Source: a virus
Length of the DNA: 22,469 nt
Virus record (IMG/VR): IMGVR_UViG_3300048589_000908
Location: 1-22,469 of that record
Strand: one strand, 5' to 3'
Position 1 is the first letter of the stretch. The number at the start of each line of letters is the position of its first letter. The notes beneath the pieces are model-generated. The model made no database searches. It saw only the letters and a list, made by a program, of their open reading frames with translations, and was not told the origin of the DNA. Shown here in pieces: positions 7,632-14,728 of the stretch. The translations under genes and the position numbers were made by a program.

Positions 7632-8554
7632 GGTTCGACCTCGACCGCGATCGTGATCTCGCTGCAGAACGCGGCCTGAGACGGCCCGATGGCGATGTCA
7701 CCCGTGGGTGCCGTGCGCCGCACCCGCAGCACGTTGCCGATATAGGCCGCGCCTTCGATGGCGTTGGCATAAACGGTCGCTCCGATGGCATAGCGCGCCT
7801 CGGAGGCCTTGCGCACCTGCTCCTCCGCCGCCGCTGCGATCACAGCCGGCGCAGGCCCACGCGGCAAGGTGATCGTCAGCGCAATTTCGTAGGGGATGAT
7901 GTCCGCCGGCGCCACGCTGACAATATCCGTCAGCGGCTTCACGTTTGGCGCATGCAGCGCCTCCCGCACGCGATCGCAGACCTCGTCCGCCGCAGGTGCC
8001 CCATCAGGCCCGAGCAAATACACCGCAGCGCGCCCGGGAACGCCATGCACTCCCGGCCCGAGCACCGCAATGTCCCGCGCCTGCGGCCAGGCTTTAGCCG
8101 CATGATAGACGTAAGAATCCGGCGATCCGGCCGCCGGGACTGCGAATGAAGTGAGGTAGCGAAGAAGGAGAGATGAATCGCTTTCCAGCACCGCCGGTGC
8201 GTCGAGCGTTGCCGGTTCGATCACAAGGCGCTGGACATTCGCTCGGGCGGCGATGGCGTCGAGATCGCTGCCTTGTGCATAGGCCGGAAGCACCGCACGC
8301 ACCGCGGAATTCACCCGGGCGCGCATCAGGGTTTCGCGATGGGCATGCGCCTCCTGATCGATCTTGATCGGATCGAATTCCAGGCCGCCGACGTCATACG
8401 CAAAGCCGGCCTGATCGGCGCGCGCCTGGAAGTCCGCCATGCGCGCCGCAAGGATAGCTTCCTGATCGAGTTCTTCGATGGCGTTGGGCAACGGCAAATG
8501 CGCCGGATTGATCGTCGGCGCAATGAAGCGGTTGACGTTGACGACCACGGTCAT
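7628..8554 (-). CDS. Baseplate assembly protein J (P2 gpJ-like)
   Basis: This 308-residue protein is close to the length of P2 gpJ. It has the expected order: N-terminal helical segment (PNAIEELDQEAILAARMADF), 'AHRETLMRARVNSAVRAVLP', 'GSDLDAIAARANVQRL', then the core 'SYVYHAAKAWPQARDIAVLG' and 'VHGVPGRAAVYLLGPDG', and the terminal beta domain. The 'YVYHA....ARD..V' arrangement is the typical BaseplateJ signature. It forms part of the baseplate wedge with gpW and gpI. Start and stop both overlap the neighbouring genes by four bases (ATGA), so W, J and I form a tightly coupled translation unit. Confidence 0.95.
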   Translation of the reverse strand: MTVVVNVNRFIAPTINPAHLPLPNAIEELDQEAILAARMADFQARADQAGFAYDVGGLEFDPIKIDQEAHAHRETLMRARVNSAVRAVLPAYAQGSDLDAIAARANVQRLVIEPATLDAPAVLESDSSLLLRYLTSFAVPAAGSPDSYVYHAAKAWPQARDIAVLGPGVHGVPGRAAVYLLGPDGAPAADEVCDRVREALHAPNVKPLTDIVSVAPADIIPYEIALTITLPRGPAPAVIAAAAEEQVRKASEARYAIGATVYANAIEGAAYIGNVLRVRRTAPTGDIAIGPSQAAFCSEITIAVEVEP

Positions 8555-8970
8555 AGCGGATTCTCGACGGTCACCAGACCGTCCTCGTTGGCAAACAGAA
8601 CGATGCGCCGCGGCCCATCGACGGTGAAATCGCCGAGATGCGCCCGCGGGCGGTAGACGCCTTGCAGTTCCAGGCGAAGACTCCCGCTGCGCAACTCGTC
8701 GGCCTCCGAAAGCACGACAATCCTGGTCAAGGCGAAGCGTGGCTCGAAGGTGATTGCGGCGAACAGCGCGGTGAAGAAATTCAGCAGCGTCTCCGGGACG
8801 AGGTTCTCGCCGAGCAGGTTTGGGACCAGCGAGCCGATCCAGCGGCGCATGACCCGCGAACCGAACGGGGTCGAGAAGATTGCTTCCAGACTCAAGATCA
8901 CATGCCCCCAGCCGACGATCGGACGACCGGTCCAGCGATCGAGCCCGGCGCCGACAGGCTTGGCGGCCAT
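8551..8970 (-). CDS. Baseplate assembly protein W (GPW/gp25 family)
   Basis: This 139-residue protein contains the gp25-like core: 'GWGHVILSLEAIFSTPFGSR', 'VMRRWIGSLVPNLLGENL', then a helical stretch ('LLNFFTALFAAITFEPRFAL') and the 'RIVVLSEAD' strand. The TPFGSRVMRR motif is highly characteristic. The protein is a lysozyme-like-fold wedge component of contractile-tail baseplates and works with gpJ. It starts at an ATG three bases after the TAG of the small upstream gene, in the same frame, and its stop overlaps the gpJ start. Confidence 0.93.
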   Translation of the reverse strand: MAAKPVGAGLDRWTGRPIVGWGHVILSLEAIFSTPFGSRVMRRWIGSLVPNLLGENLVPETLLNFFTALFAAITFEPRFALTRIVVLSEADELRSGSLRLELQGVYRPRAHLGDFTVDGPRRIVLFANEDGLVTVENPL

Positions 8971-8973
8971 GCC

Positions 8974-9162
8974 CTATTTTCCCCGCGACGGCCGGCGCGG
9001 CGCCGCCTCGGCAAGCTTCTGGGCGCCTGCCTCGCGGATCAGGCCGCGGGCAAGCTCATACTCGGCCTCATCCTCACTCAGGACCAATACTTCGCCTGCG
9101 CGCACTTTGCGGCCGGCCACCCATTCACAGAGGCTGGTTGCTTCGTAGGCTTTTTTCGTCAT
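8974..9162 (-). CDS. Small hypothetical phage protein between gpV and gpW
   Basis: This 62-residue protein (MTKKAYEATSLCEWVAGRKV, then RAGEVLVLSEDEAEYELARG) has a beta hairpin plus a C-terminal helix that ends in a basic tail (RRPSRGK). Similar short proteins with a '...G..V.L...EA.YL...G.I' pattern are common in phage structural operons, but I cannot name the family with certainty. A GGAACGAGAC stretch just upstream may serve for ribosome binding. It lies in the baseplate cluster, 64 bp after gpV and 3 bp before gpW, in frame with gpW across one TAG. Confidence 0.75.
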   Translation of the reverse strand: MTKKAYEATSLCEWVAGRKVRAGEVLVLSEDEAEYELARGLIREAGAQKLAEAAPRRPSRGK

Positions 9163-9226
9163 GGGTCTCGTTCCGCGTTCTTATGCGGCTCAACGCACGA
9201 TCTGTTTGGTTTCGCTTAGCCGAGGG

Positions 9227-9817
9227 CTAGGCCACCTTGGCTTCAGTCTGTTTGGCGGGGCCGCCCGCGGTCAGGACTTTGGGCTTGATGCTGTCGGCCT
9301 CGCCTTCGTCATCAAGGCCAAGACGCGTGGTCTTGACCGAATAAACCGCAGCGCTCTTGACGCCGAGCTTGGTTTGGCCGACCTCGGCCACGATCTTTTC
9401 CGCAGTCATCAATAGGCGGGCTTCATTGCCGACCTTGAACTCGAGCTCGCTTTCCTTGAGCGTGACCCGCACCGAGCCGAAGGTGAGGACATGCTCGTTT
9501 TCCTTTTCTGACGGCGACTGGTTGCGGTCGCTCCATGTGAGCGGGATCGCCACCGCCTGCCGGAAATCGCCGGTCGGGTTCAGCATGGTCATCTGCTGGC
9601 CCTTGCTGGGCGGCGTATGCAGTTTCAAGTCGCCGGCGGCTTGCGCATAGGGCACCCAGGGTCCGATGAACGGCGCGCCGTCATCGCCTTCGCCAAGGCG
9701 GATGCGCAGGCGCTGCTTTTTGGCGTCGACCTCTTCGACTGTGCCGTGGCGCATCATGTTGGCGAACCGGCGCTCCAGTTCGGCAATTCGCACCACGAGT
9801 TCAGCAAGCTCGCGCAT
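9227..9817 (-). CDS. Baseplate assembly / tail spike protein V (P2 gpV-like)
   Basis: This 196-residue protein has an N-terminal helix (RELAELVVRIAELERRFANM). It is followed by an OB-fold like region ('GTVEEVDAKKQRLRIRLGEG', 'GPWVPYAQAAGDLKLHTPPS', 'KGQQMTMLNPTGDFRQAVAI'), the standard pattern of Phage_base_V. The C-terminal part has beta repeats like a short membrane-piercing spike, ending in 'AGGPAKQTEAKVA'. It would sit at the tip of the tail tube and puncture the outer membrane. AAGG lies just upstream of the ATG. This is the first gene of the P2-type V-W-J-I tail block. Confidence 0.92.
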   Translation of the reverse strand: MRELAELVVRIAELERRFANMMRHGTVEEVDAKKQRLRIRLGEGDDGAPFIGPWVPYAQAAGDLKLHTPPSKGQQMTMLNPTGDFRQAVAIPLTWSDRNQSPSEKENEHVLTFGSVRVTLKESELEFKVGNEARLLMTAEKIVAEVGQTKLGVKSAAVYSVKTTRLGLDDEGEADSIKPKVLTAGGPAKQTEAKVA

Positions 9818-9826
9818 CGCTTAGCC

Positions 9827-10636
9827 TTAAGGCTCCTGCGGTCCGAGCGCGTCGTTCGCGCTGTCCGCATTTGCCTCGAACCCACCGCCCGGAAACTTCA
9901 GCGTGGCGCCTGCGACCGGAGGCGCGATTTCGACCGGCGTCGGGTCTTCGACGATCTGGCCAAGCCCAATGCCCCGAATACCCGTCAGCCCCAGCGCGAC
10001 CCGGGCCTGCTGCCAGTCTGGAATGACCGTGCCGGCAATGAGCTGCCGCCAATATCGCGCCATATCGGCGAGTTCGACGTCAGCCTCCATGGTCGTCAGG
10101 AGATCGGCCCAAACCCCCGCAGGCTCAGCGCCGGGGATCGGCTCGGCGATCGGCTCCACTTTATATACGGCACGCAGCAGCGCCTGGCGGCGGCCCTTGT
10201 CGGCGATGGCGCCGCGGTCCCATTCGCAGAAATCCTGCGGTCCAGACCGAAACCAGAGCCTGCGAAACAGCGCAGGCCAAACCGATGTCTCGGCAAGGAG
10301 AACCTTCTCAACCTCGTAAGCGAGACTTCGCAGATACACCTCGTTGCCTTCATCCGAGGCCGGAATCCGGATCTCGGTCTCGCCGGCATCGACGGTCACT
10401 GCCTGCGCCACGAACATGTCGACCGACAGTTCGATGACTTGCGGCGCGCTGAACAGCTCACGTCCCGTAACTTGCCGCTTGCCGCTGTCGCAGTAGATGA
10501 CAATCACGGGCGCACCCTGGTCGCGCAGCGCATCGAAGGGCTCCACGGCGCTGTCGAACACGGCCTCGCCTACAGAGGTCCTGCCCTTGAGGGATCGCAG
10601 CGCCGTGATCTTGATGGCCGCAACCGCAAGGCTCAC
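9827..10636 (-). CDS. Phage neck / tail-terminator-like protein (function uncertain)
   Basis: This is a 269-residue protein. The first 95 residues ('ALRSLKGRTSVGEAVFDSAV', 'GAPVIVIYCDSGKRQVTGRE', 'VIELSVDMFVAQAVTVDAGE') resemble the alpha/beta fold of tail terminator proteins, which cap the sheath or tube at the head end. The middle is helical and contains 'VELADMARYWRQLIAGTVIP'. The final 50 residues are Gly/Pro/Glu-rich and look disordered. The start is a GTG that overlaps the stop of the preceding gene (GTGA), so it is probably coupled to it. The terminator role is inferred from position between capsid and gpV. Confidence 0.8.
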   Translation of the reverse strand: MSLAVAAIKITALRSLKGRTSVGEAVFDSAVEPFDALRDQGAPVIVIYCDSGKRQVTGRELFSAPQVIELSVDMFVAQAVTVDAGETEIRIPASDEGNEVYLRSLAYEVEKVLLAETSVWPALFRRLWFRSGPQDFCEWDRGAIADKGRRQALLRAVYKVEPIAEPIPGAEPAGVWADLLTTMEADVELADMARYWRQLIAGTVIPDWQQARVALGLTGIRGIGLGQIVEDPTPVEIAPPVAGATLKFPGGGFEANADSANDALGPQEP

Positions 10637-11028
10637 GTCACATTCCTCACCAGTGATAGAAGGACACGGGCGAGACCATCGCTTTCCACGACCGTGATCT
10701 CGAAGGCCGGGTAGTCAGGGCGATCGAGCAGGATCACGCGATCACCGACCTTTGGCCACTCGCCGCCAAGCCTCATCGCATCGATGCTGGCCACAGTGTC
10801 GGCCATCACAATGGCCCGGTCGAAATCGCGCCCCACCGCATTCTGGACCGTGCGCTTGCGATCCGGCCTCTCGGTGATGATCGCGAGCACCTGCCGCTCG
10901 GAGTGATCCGGATCGGACACAGCTTCCGCATAACCGCCCGGCCGCATCGGCACGAGGCGCACGGTCTCGGCGAAGGCGCGATCGAGCGCTGGTTGGCGCG
11001 CGGTCCAGGCTTCTAAAAATTGCGACAT
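10633..11028 (-). CDS. Putative head-tail joining protein
   Basis: This 131-residue protein is encoded 34 bp after the major capsid gene, where lambda-type phages carry their head-tail connector genes. It has an N-terminal helix ('MSQFLEAWTARQPALDRAFA'), an 'ERQVLAIITERPDRKRT' segment and a C-terminal beta region ('PKVGDRVILLDRPDYPAFEI'). That last part resembles the beta-barrel of lambda gpFII-like connectors ('vGD.v.l....y.i..v'). No clear Shine-Dalgarno sequence precedes the ATG. The product name is based mainly on position and this weak pattern. Confidence 0.78.
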   Translation of the reverse strand: MSQFLEAWTARQPALDRAFAETVRLVPMRPGGYAEAVSDPDHSERQVLAIITERPDRKRTVQNAVGRDFDRAIVMADTVASIDAMRLGGEWPKVGDRVILLDRPDYPAFEITVVESDGLARVLLSLVRNVT

Positions 11029-11062
11029 CGGGCGGGCGCAGCTGTGCGCTCATTCCACTTGT

Positions 11063-12091
11063 CTAATGATGCACGCCCTTGATCAGTGCCCGCGGGCGCA
11101 GGCACAGCGACAGAGGATTGGTTTGCATCTCAAGCCTCACCGACTTGTTATTGTCGGACGGAATCGCCTTGGCGTAGCGCGGCAGGCCAAGCGTATTCAC
11201 CGTCTCGATATAGTCCGCCGGCGCAAAGAAGGTCTTGAACAGGTTTGGTGTGCCGAGCGGAAAGAAATGCGCTTCGTTCGTGTCGATGAACGGGGTGATG
11301 GTGTCGCCCGTATCGGTGCCGCCACCAATCCAGCCACGGTAATTCTCGAAGGTAATGCCGCCATATTTAAGGGTCGAGAACACCACGCCCTCGCGCAATC
11401 GGACGCCCTCCTGGTAGCGATAGGTATCGCGCACCTCGGCATGCTCGATCAGATCGTCCCAGAAGGTGTCGCCGCAGAGCGCATATACGCTGGTGAAGGC
11501 AACGCCACCCAGCGTCTGCGCCATGGTGCGAACGAGTTGGCTGCACTTCTTGCGCACAGCCGTATTGGCACTGCCGAGGGCGAAATTGACCGGCGTGACC
11601 GCGGTGACGCCGAATTCCGAGTAGAGGTCGTAGATCGTGTTGCCGTCGCGGTCGACGATCAAACCCTTGATGGCGCCGACCCGCTGGAATTCGGTCGTGA
11701 CATCGAGCTGGGCTGTGAACATCTCCATGCGGCCTGCGAGATAGGTCTCGACAGACCGGGACTGCATTTGCGGCCCAAACTCGCGGACATTCTGCACTTC
11801 CTCGGCCAGCACATTGTCGTCGAGTTGATAATGCGGGACTTTCAGGACCCGGGCGCGGCGCAAGGGTTTAGGACGGGTCTCGCCGGGGCCGCCACGCGGC
11901 GTCGGATTGACCAGCGTCAGGATTCCGGCCTGCTCTTCGATCGCGATCGAGGTTGTCGGCACGGGCGCTTCATTGAAAAGCCCCAGCGAACCGAGCCGAC
12001 CGGGCACGAAGGGAAGCTTGTTGATCGAGTCGGTCAGCGACACAAAGTTGAAGGCGTCGTTGTTAAAGACGTCGAGGATCTGTTCCATCAT
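11063..12091 (-). CDS. Major capsid protein (lambda gpE-like)
   Basis: This 342-residue protein has the full pattern of the lambda gpE coat family: 'LTDSINKLPFVPGRLGSLGL', 'FNEAPVPTTSIAIEEQAGIL', 'RPKPLRRARVLKVPHYQLDD', the conserved middle 'GLIVDRDGNTIYDLYSEFGV', and C-terminal 'GTPNLFKTFFAPADYIETVN' with 'LEMQTNPLSLCLRPRALIKG'. The length matches lambda gpE (341). Hundreds of copies would form the icosahedral shell, assembled on the scaffold and processed with the S49 protease. Two ATGs stand in tandem (12091 and 12088); with AAGGAA just upstream, the second may be the true start. It directly follows the gpD decoration gene, as in lambda. Confidence 0.96.
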   Translation of the reverse strand: MMEQILDVFNNDAFNFVSLTDSINKLPFVPGRLGSLGLFNEAPVPTTSIAIEEQAGILTLVNPTPRGGPGETRPKPLRRARVLKVPHYQLDDNVLAEEVQNVREFGPQMQSRSVETYLAGRMEMFTAQLDVTTEFQRVGAIKGLIVDRDGNTIYDLYSEFGVTAVTPVNFALGSANTAVRKKCSQLVRTMAQTLGGVAFTSVYALCGDTFWDDLIEHAEVRDTYRYQEGVRLREGVVFSTLKYGGITFENYRGWIGGGTDTGDTITPFIDTNEAHFFPLGTPNLFKTFFAPADYIETVNTLGLPRYAKAIPSDNNKSVRLEMQTNPLSLCLRPRALIKGVHH

Positions 12092-12113
12092 CTATTCCTT
12101 GCGTTCCCGACCC

Positions 12114-12488
12114 TCAGCGTACCACGATGCCGGCGGCGCGCAGCTGATCCCACTTGGTTGATTTCTTGGGGTCGTCATCGACCGTGGCCTCGTAGCGAAG
12201 CCCGTGGCGGCTGACTTCCGCATGGCGCATCACGCCGACGGCGACCACATCTGAGGCTGTCGCATCGACCTGGCCGACCAGGATGGCCGATGCTGTTTCC
12301 GAGCCATCAGCTGCGTTTTCCGGCGATGGCACAAATTTGCGGCTTGCGATCACCTGGCCGAGCACGGTGCCGGGTAAAAGCTTCCCAGCGCCCGAGGCAA
12401 TCACGATTTGGTCGCGCGACAGCCGCCCCTCTGCATCTTCGGAAAGAATGAAGTTGCCGTCATGGGGGCTCTCATAGAGCACGGTCAT
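12114..12488 (-). CDS. Head decoration protein (lambda gpD-like)
   Basis: This 124-residue protein is of the typical lambda gpD length (110). It has the expected 'HDGNFILSEDAEGRLSRDQI', 'LLPGTVLGQV', 'ASAILVGQVDATASDVVAVG' and a C-terminal 'LRAAGIVVR'. Such proteins trim and stabilise the expanded capsid at its threefold sites. The ATG is preceded by AGGAG six bases upstream. It lies 22 bp before the coat protein gene. The usual neighbour upstream (protease/scaffold) is separated from it here by about 860 bp that holds two non-phage-looking genes. Confidence 0.92.
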   Translation of the reverse strand: MTVLYESPHDGNFILSEDAEGRLSRDQIVIASGAGKLLPGTVLGQVIASRKFVPSPENAADGSETASAILVGQVDATASDVVAVGVMRHAEVSRHGLRYEATVDDDPKKSTKWDQLRAAGIVVR

Positions 12489-12641
12489 AAAGTTCTCCTG
12501 TTCGCCGCATCGATCGATGCGCGCGCGCTCGCTGGTCTTGAAGCCGAAGCGTTATGCTTGACGAATTGGCTCGTGCCGCCGCATGAAGGGGCAGAGCATC
12601 TTGCGAGTTTTCTTGCCGCGTTGCGGGTGAGGAAATATTCG

Positions 12642-13016
12642 ATGTTAGAGCGCTGGAAGCATTGGGCGCAGCTCGTCAAGCGGGATGCACATGCCCTGTA
12701 TCTTGCCGCGCGTGATCCTCGGGTCCCCTGGGTAGCCAAAACGTTGGCACTCGCTGTCGCGGCTTATGCGCTATCGCCTATTGACCTAATCCCAGATTTC
12801 ATTCCCGTCTTTGGATACCTGGATGATCTGGTTATCGTGCCAGCGGGCATTGCGTTGGTAATAAGACTTGTGCCGCCCGACATCATGGCTGAACACCGCG
12901 CTATTGCGGTGGCAGCTCAAGATCGGCCGGTCAGCAGGAAAGTTGCGGCTATTATCGTCGGACTTTGGGTGCTGAGCATTGGCCTGACGCTGTGGTGGGC
13001 CAAACGATACATATAG
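12642..13016 (+). CDS. DUF1232 (YkvA-like) membrane protein, inserted cargo gene
   Basis: This 124-residue protein lies on the strand opposite to the head genes. Residues about 34-72 hold the DUF1232 signature: 'LALAVAAYALSPIDLIPDFI' followed by 'PVFGYLDDLVIVPAGI'. A C-terminal hydrophobic segment ('KVAAIIVGLWVLSIGLTLWW', residues 100-119) is a probable transmembrane helix. Family members are small inner-membrane proteins of unknown function that are common in host genomes. The ATG at 12642 is preceded by GTGAGGAAA. The gene is not part of any known phage assembly route, so it looks like an acquired moron. It ends in front of a strong hairpin. Confidence 0.85.
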   Translation: MLERWKHWAQLVKRDAHALYLAARDPRVPWVAKTLALAVAAYALSPIDLIPDFIPVFGYLDDLVIVPAGIALVIRLVPPDIMAEHRAIAVAAQDRPVSRKVAAIIVGLWVLSIGLTLWWAKRYI

Positions 13017-13039
13017 CGAACCTTAAGCCTTGGCCGAGG

Positions 13040-13058
13040 CCGTCCTCGTAGAGGACGG
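13040..13058 (+). terminator. Perfect 8-bp hairpin between two convergent genes
   Basis: CCGTCCTC and GAGGACGG form a perfect 8-bp stem with a GTA loop. It lies between the 3' ends of the plus-strand DUF1232 gene and the minus-strand small protein gene, 23 bp after the former. No strong T run follows on either strand, so it is a weak intrinsic terminator at best; it could also protect mRNA 3' ends. Confidence 0.45.
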
Positions 13059-13075
13059 GTTGAGAGTTCAAGTTT

Positions 13076-13291
13076 CTATCTTATTGGGAGGCCGCGGATT
13101 CTGTTGAAGATCGTGTCCTCATCCACTTCTGAAATTTCAGAGACATCAGCCGCGTGGGCCGACGAAATCTCCAGACCCAATCCCTGCCTCGGCTCTGGTT
13201 CCAACCAAGAGGAGATCGCCAACAGAGCCGCTAGCAGGGCCGGGCCTACGACCATGAAGTACGAACGAAGAGGAACCGACCGGCGTTGCAT
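13076..13291 (-). CDS. Small membrane-anchored or secreted protein, host-like
   Basis: This 71-residue protein has a basic N-terminus (MQRRSVPLRSYF), one hydrophobic segment (about residues 13-29, MVVGPALLAALLAISSW) and a soluble tail. The tail includes 'SSAHAADVSEISEVDED', which looks like a signal-peptidase region (AHA-AD). The 'RSYFxxVGxALLALLL' start is what I recall from a widespread small-protein family in Bradyrhizobium and relatives, of unknown function. It lies in the gap between scaffold and gpD, next to the DUF1232 gene, on the same strand as the head genes. No strong ribosome-binding site is visible. An internal start at M13 is possible. It is probably a cargo gene of host origin. 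Confidence 0.6.
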   Translation of the reverse strand: MQRRSVPLRSYFMVVGPALLAALLAISSWLEPEPRQGLGLEISSAHAADVSEISEVDEDTIFNRIRGLPIR

Positions 13292-13348
13292 AAAGCGGAA
13301 ACGCCGGCTCAGCTCCAGCGTTCCACACGACCGTGTTTCACGCCCGCC

Positions 13349-13798
13349 TTACTTGGATGCGGCAGCCACCGCTGCTCGCCGGCGCGCGTAGACGTCTTCG
13401 GTGCTTATCACGCGTGGCGGCTGATTGGTGGTCCGCTCGCCTCCGGAGCCGAGCTTCGGCTGCGCCTCCCGCGCCATCGCTTCGTCGAGACTTCCCTTGG
13501 TCGCCGGTGATTTGGCGAGGGCCGCGAGCGCGACCTCTGCCGGGAACTCGGTGTCGAAGGCAAAGTACTGGGCAAGGTTTTCGCGGCCCTTTGCAGCTTC
13601 ACTCGTCAGAATGCCTTTTATCCGCTCCCGTTCCGTCAAGACGCCCCGTTGCACACCCTCGGTAGCACCCGCTGAACGCGCTTCACTCAGTTTGGTCGCG
13701 ACGTCATTGACGGCCTGGACCGGTTCCGTCGGTTCGCTAGGGGGCGTCGTTTCGCTTTCGGGCGCAGCTCCTGCGGCGGCTAGGATTACGTCTCGCAT
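13349..13798 (-). CDS. Capsid scaffolding protein (C-terminal domain type of S49 head proteases)
   Basis: This 149-residue protein has a low-complexity Pro/Glu N-terminus followed by the helical pattern 'TERERIKGILTSEAAKGREN', 'LAQYFAFDTEFPAEVALAAL', 'AKSP'. That is the region usually found at the C-terminus of phage S49 capsid proteases and corresponds to lambda Nu3. Scaffold guides assembly of the coat protein and is then removed. The gene begins nine bases after the protease TAG and in the same frame; AGGAG within that short gap is its ribosome-binding site. A fused form would be about 459 residues. The C-terminal end (AAVAAASK) is short, basic and Ala-rich. Confidence 0.85.
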   Translation of the reverse strand: MRDVILAAAGAAPESETTPPSEPTEPVQAVNDVATKLSEARSAGATEGVQRGVLTERERIKGILTSEAAKGRENLAQYFAFDTEFPAEVALAALAKSPATKGSLDEAMAREAQPKLGSGGERTTNQPPRVISTEDVYARRRAAVAAASK

Positions 13799-13807
13799 TG
13801 CTGTCTC

Positions 13808-14728
13808 CTAATGTCTGGCCTTGATCGCTTTGACGAAGCCGTCGAAGGCCTCCAGTGCATGACCGGTGGCGTCGGCAAGCCCGAGGGCCACCGCATCCCG
13901 GCCGCGATAGTCCTGCGCCTCGGTCGCCAAGGCGGCCTGCGCGGTGAAACGCGAGCCACGGTGACGCCCAACGCTCTCAGCAAACGTCTGCCGGGCCGCT
14001 TCGAGATCGCCGACCATCCGCTGGGCGACCTCGTCGGAAAGAGCTTCGAACGGGTTGCCCGCCATTTTTCGGGCGCCCGCCCGTAGCACCGTGACCTTCA
14101 CACCCTGCTGCTCAAGCGCTTTCGACCAATCAGTGTGCAACGTCACCACGCCGATCGAGCCGGCGCGCCCGTGTTCGGGCATCACGATCTGGCGCGCTGC
14201 GGACGCCAGGAGGTAACCCGCAGACAGGGCGTGATCGGTCAGAATGGCTAAGGTCGGCATTTCGGCCGACAGGCGGGCGATCAGGTCGGCGGTCTCGAAA
14301 GCGCCGGCAAGCTCGCCGCCAAAACTGTCGATCTCGAACACCGCGGCCTTAATGGCGGGGTTGCGCATGGCGCGCAGCACCTGCGCTTGCAATCCCTCAT
14401 AGGAAGTCCGCCCCGACATGGCGCCGACATAAGCACCCTTGTGCACCAGCGTGCCTTCGATCGGGATTAGCGCGACCCCATCGATCGTGTCGAACATGGC
14501 TGACCCGTTGGCCTCATATCGCCGACCCGTACGATCGCCGATACGACCAGCCAGTGGCCGGCCATCTTCAAACGCCGTATGATTGACGCGCTCGCCAGCT
14601 CCCTCCAGCACCACGCCGCCCTCGACGATCCGTCCGCCGATGCCGGCGAGCGCAGCATCCAGCTTGCCTGAATGCATCAAGAGCGGCGTGTTGAACACCC
14701 GCGCGGCCAGTTCAGGGCGCAGGATCAT
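13808..14728 (-). CDS. Capsid assembly protease, peptidase S49 family (lambda gpC-like)
   Basis: This 306-residue serine protease of the SppA type would process head proteins during capsid maturation. 'DTIDGVALIPIEGTLVHKG' (about residues 80-98) opens the ClpP-like fold. 'FEIDSFGGELAGAF' follows, then the nucleophile Ser169 in 'DHALSAGYLLASAA'. 'GSIGVVTLHTDWSKALEQQG' comes next, then the general-base Lys221 in 'GARKMAGNPFEALSDE'. Both catalytic residues are present, so the enzyme looks intact. Its ATG overlaps the stop of the terminase-portal frame (ATGA). It stops at a single TAG, after which the scaffold continues in the same frame. Confidence 0.93.
   Translation of the reverse strand: MILRPELAARVFNTPLLMHSGKLDAALAGIGGRIVEGGVVLEGAGERVNHTAFEDGRPLAGRIGDRTGRRYEANGSAMFDTIDGVALIPIEGTLVHKGAYVGAMSGRTSYEGLQAQVLRAMRNPAIKAAVFEIDSFGGELAGAFETADLIARLSAEMPTLAILTDHALSAGYLLASAARQIVMPEHGRAGSIGVVTLHTDWSKALEQQGVKVTVLRAGARKMAGNPFEALSDEVAQRMVGDLEAARQTFAESVGRHRGSRFTAQAALATEAQDYRGRDAVALGLADATGHALEAFDGFVKAIKARH

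Noticed and set aside
6751-7791. Alternative minus-strand frame within gpI
   Set aside because: It overlaps gpI and gpJ out of frame, and its translation shows no domain.
9617-10714. 365-codon plus-strand open frame
   Set aside because: It lies opposite gpV and the neck genes, whose start/stop overlaps and domains are clear.
11066-12214. 382-codon plus-strand open frame opposite the capsid gene
   Set aside because: The capsid protein on the other strand is unmistakable; this frame is Arg/His-rich noise.
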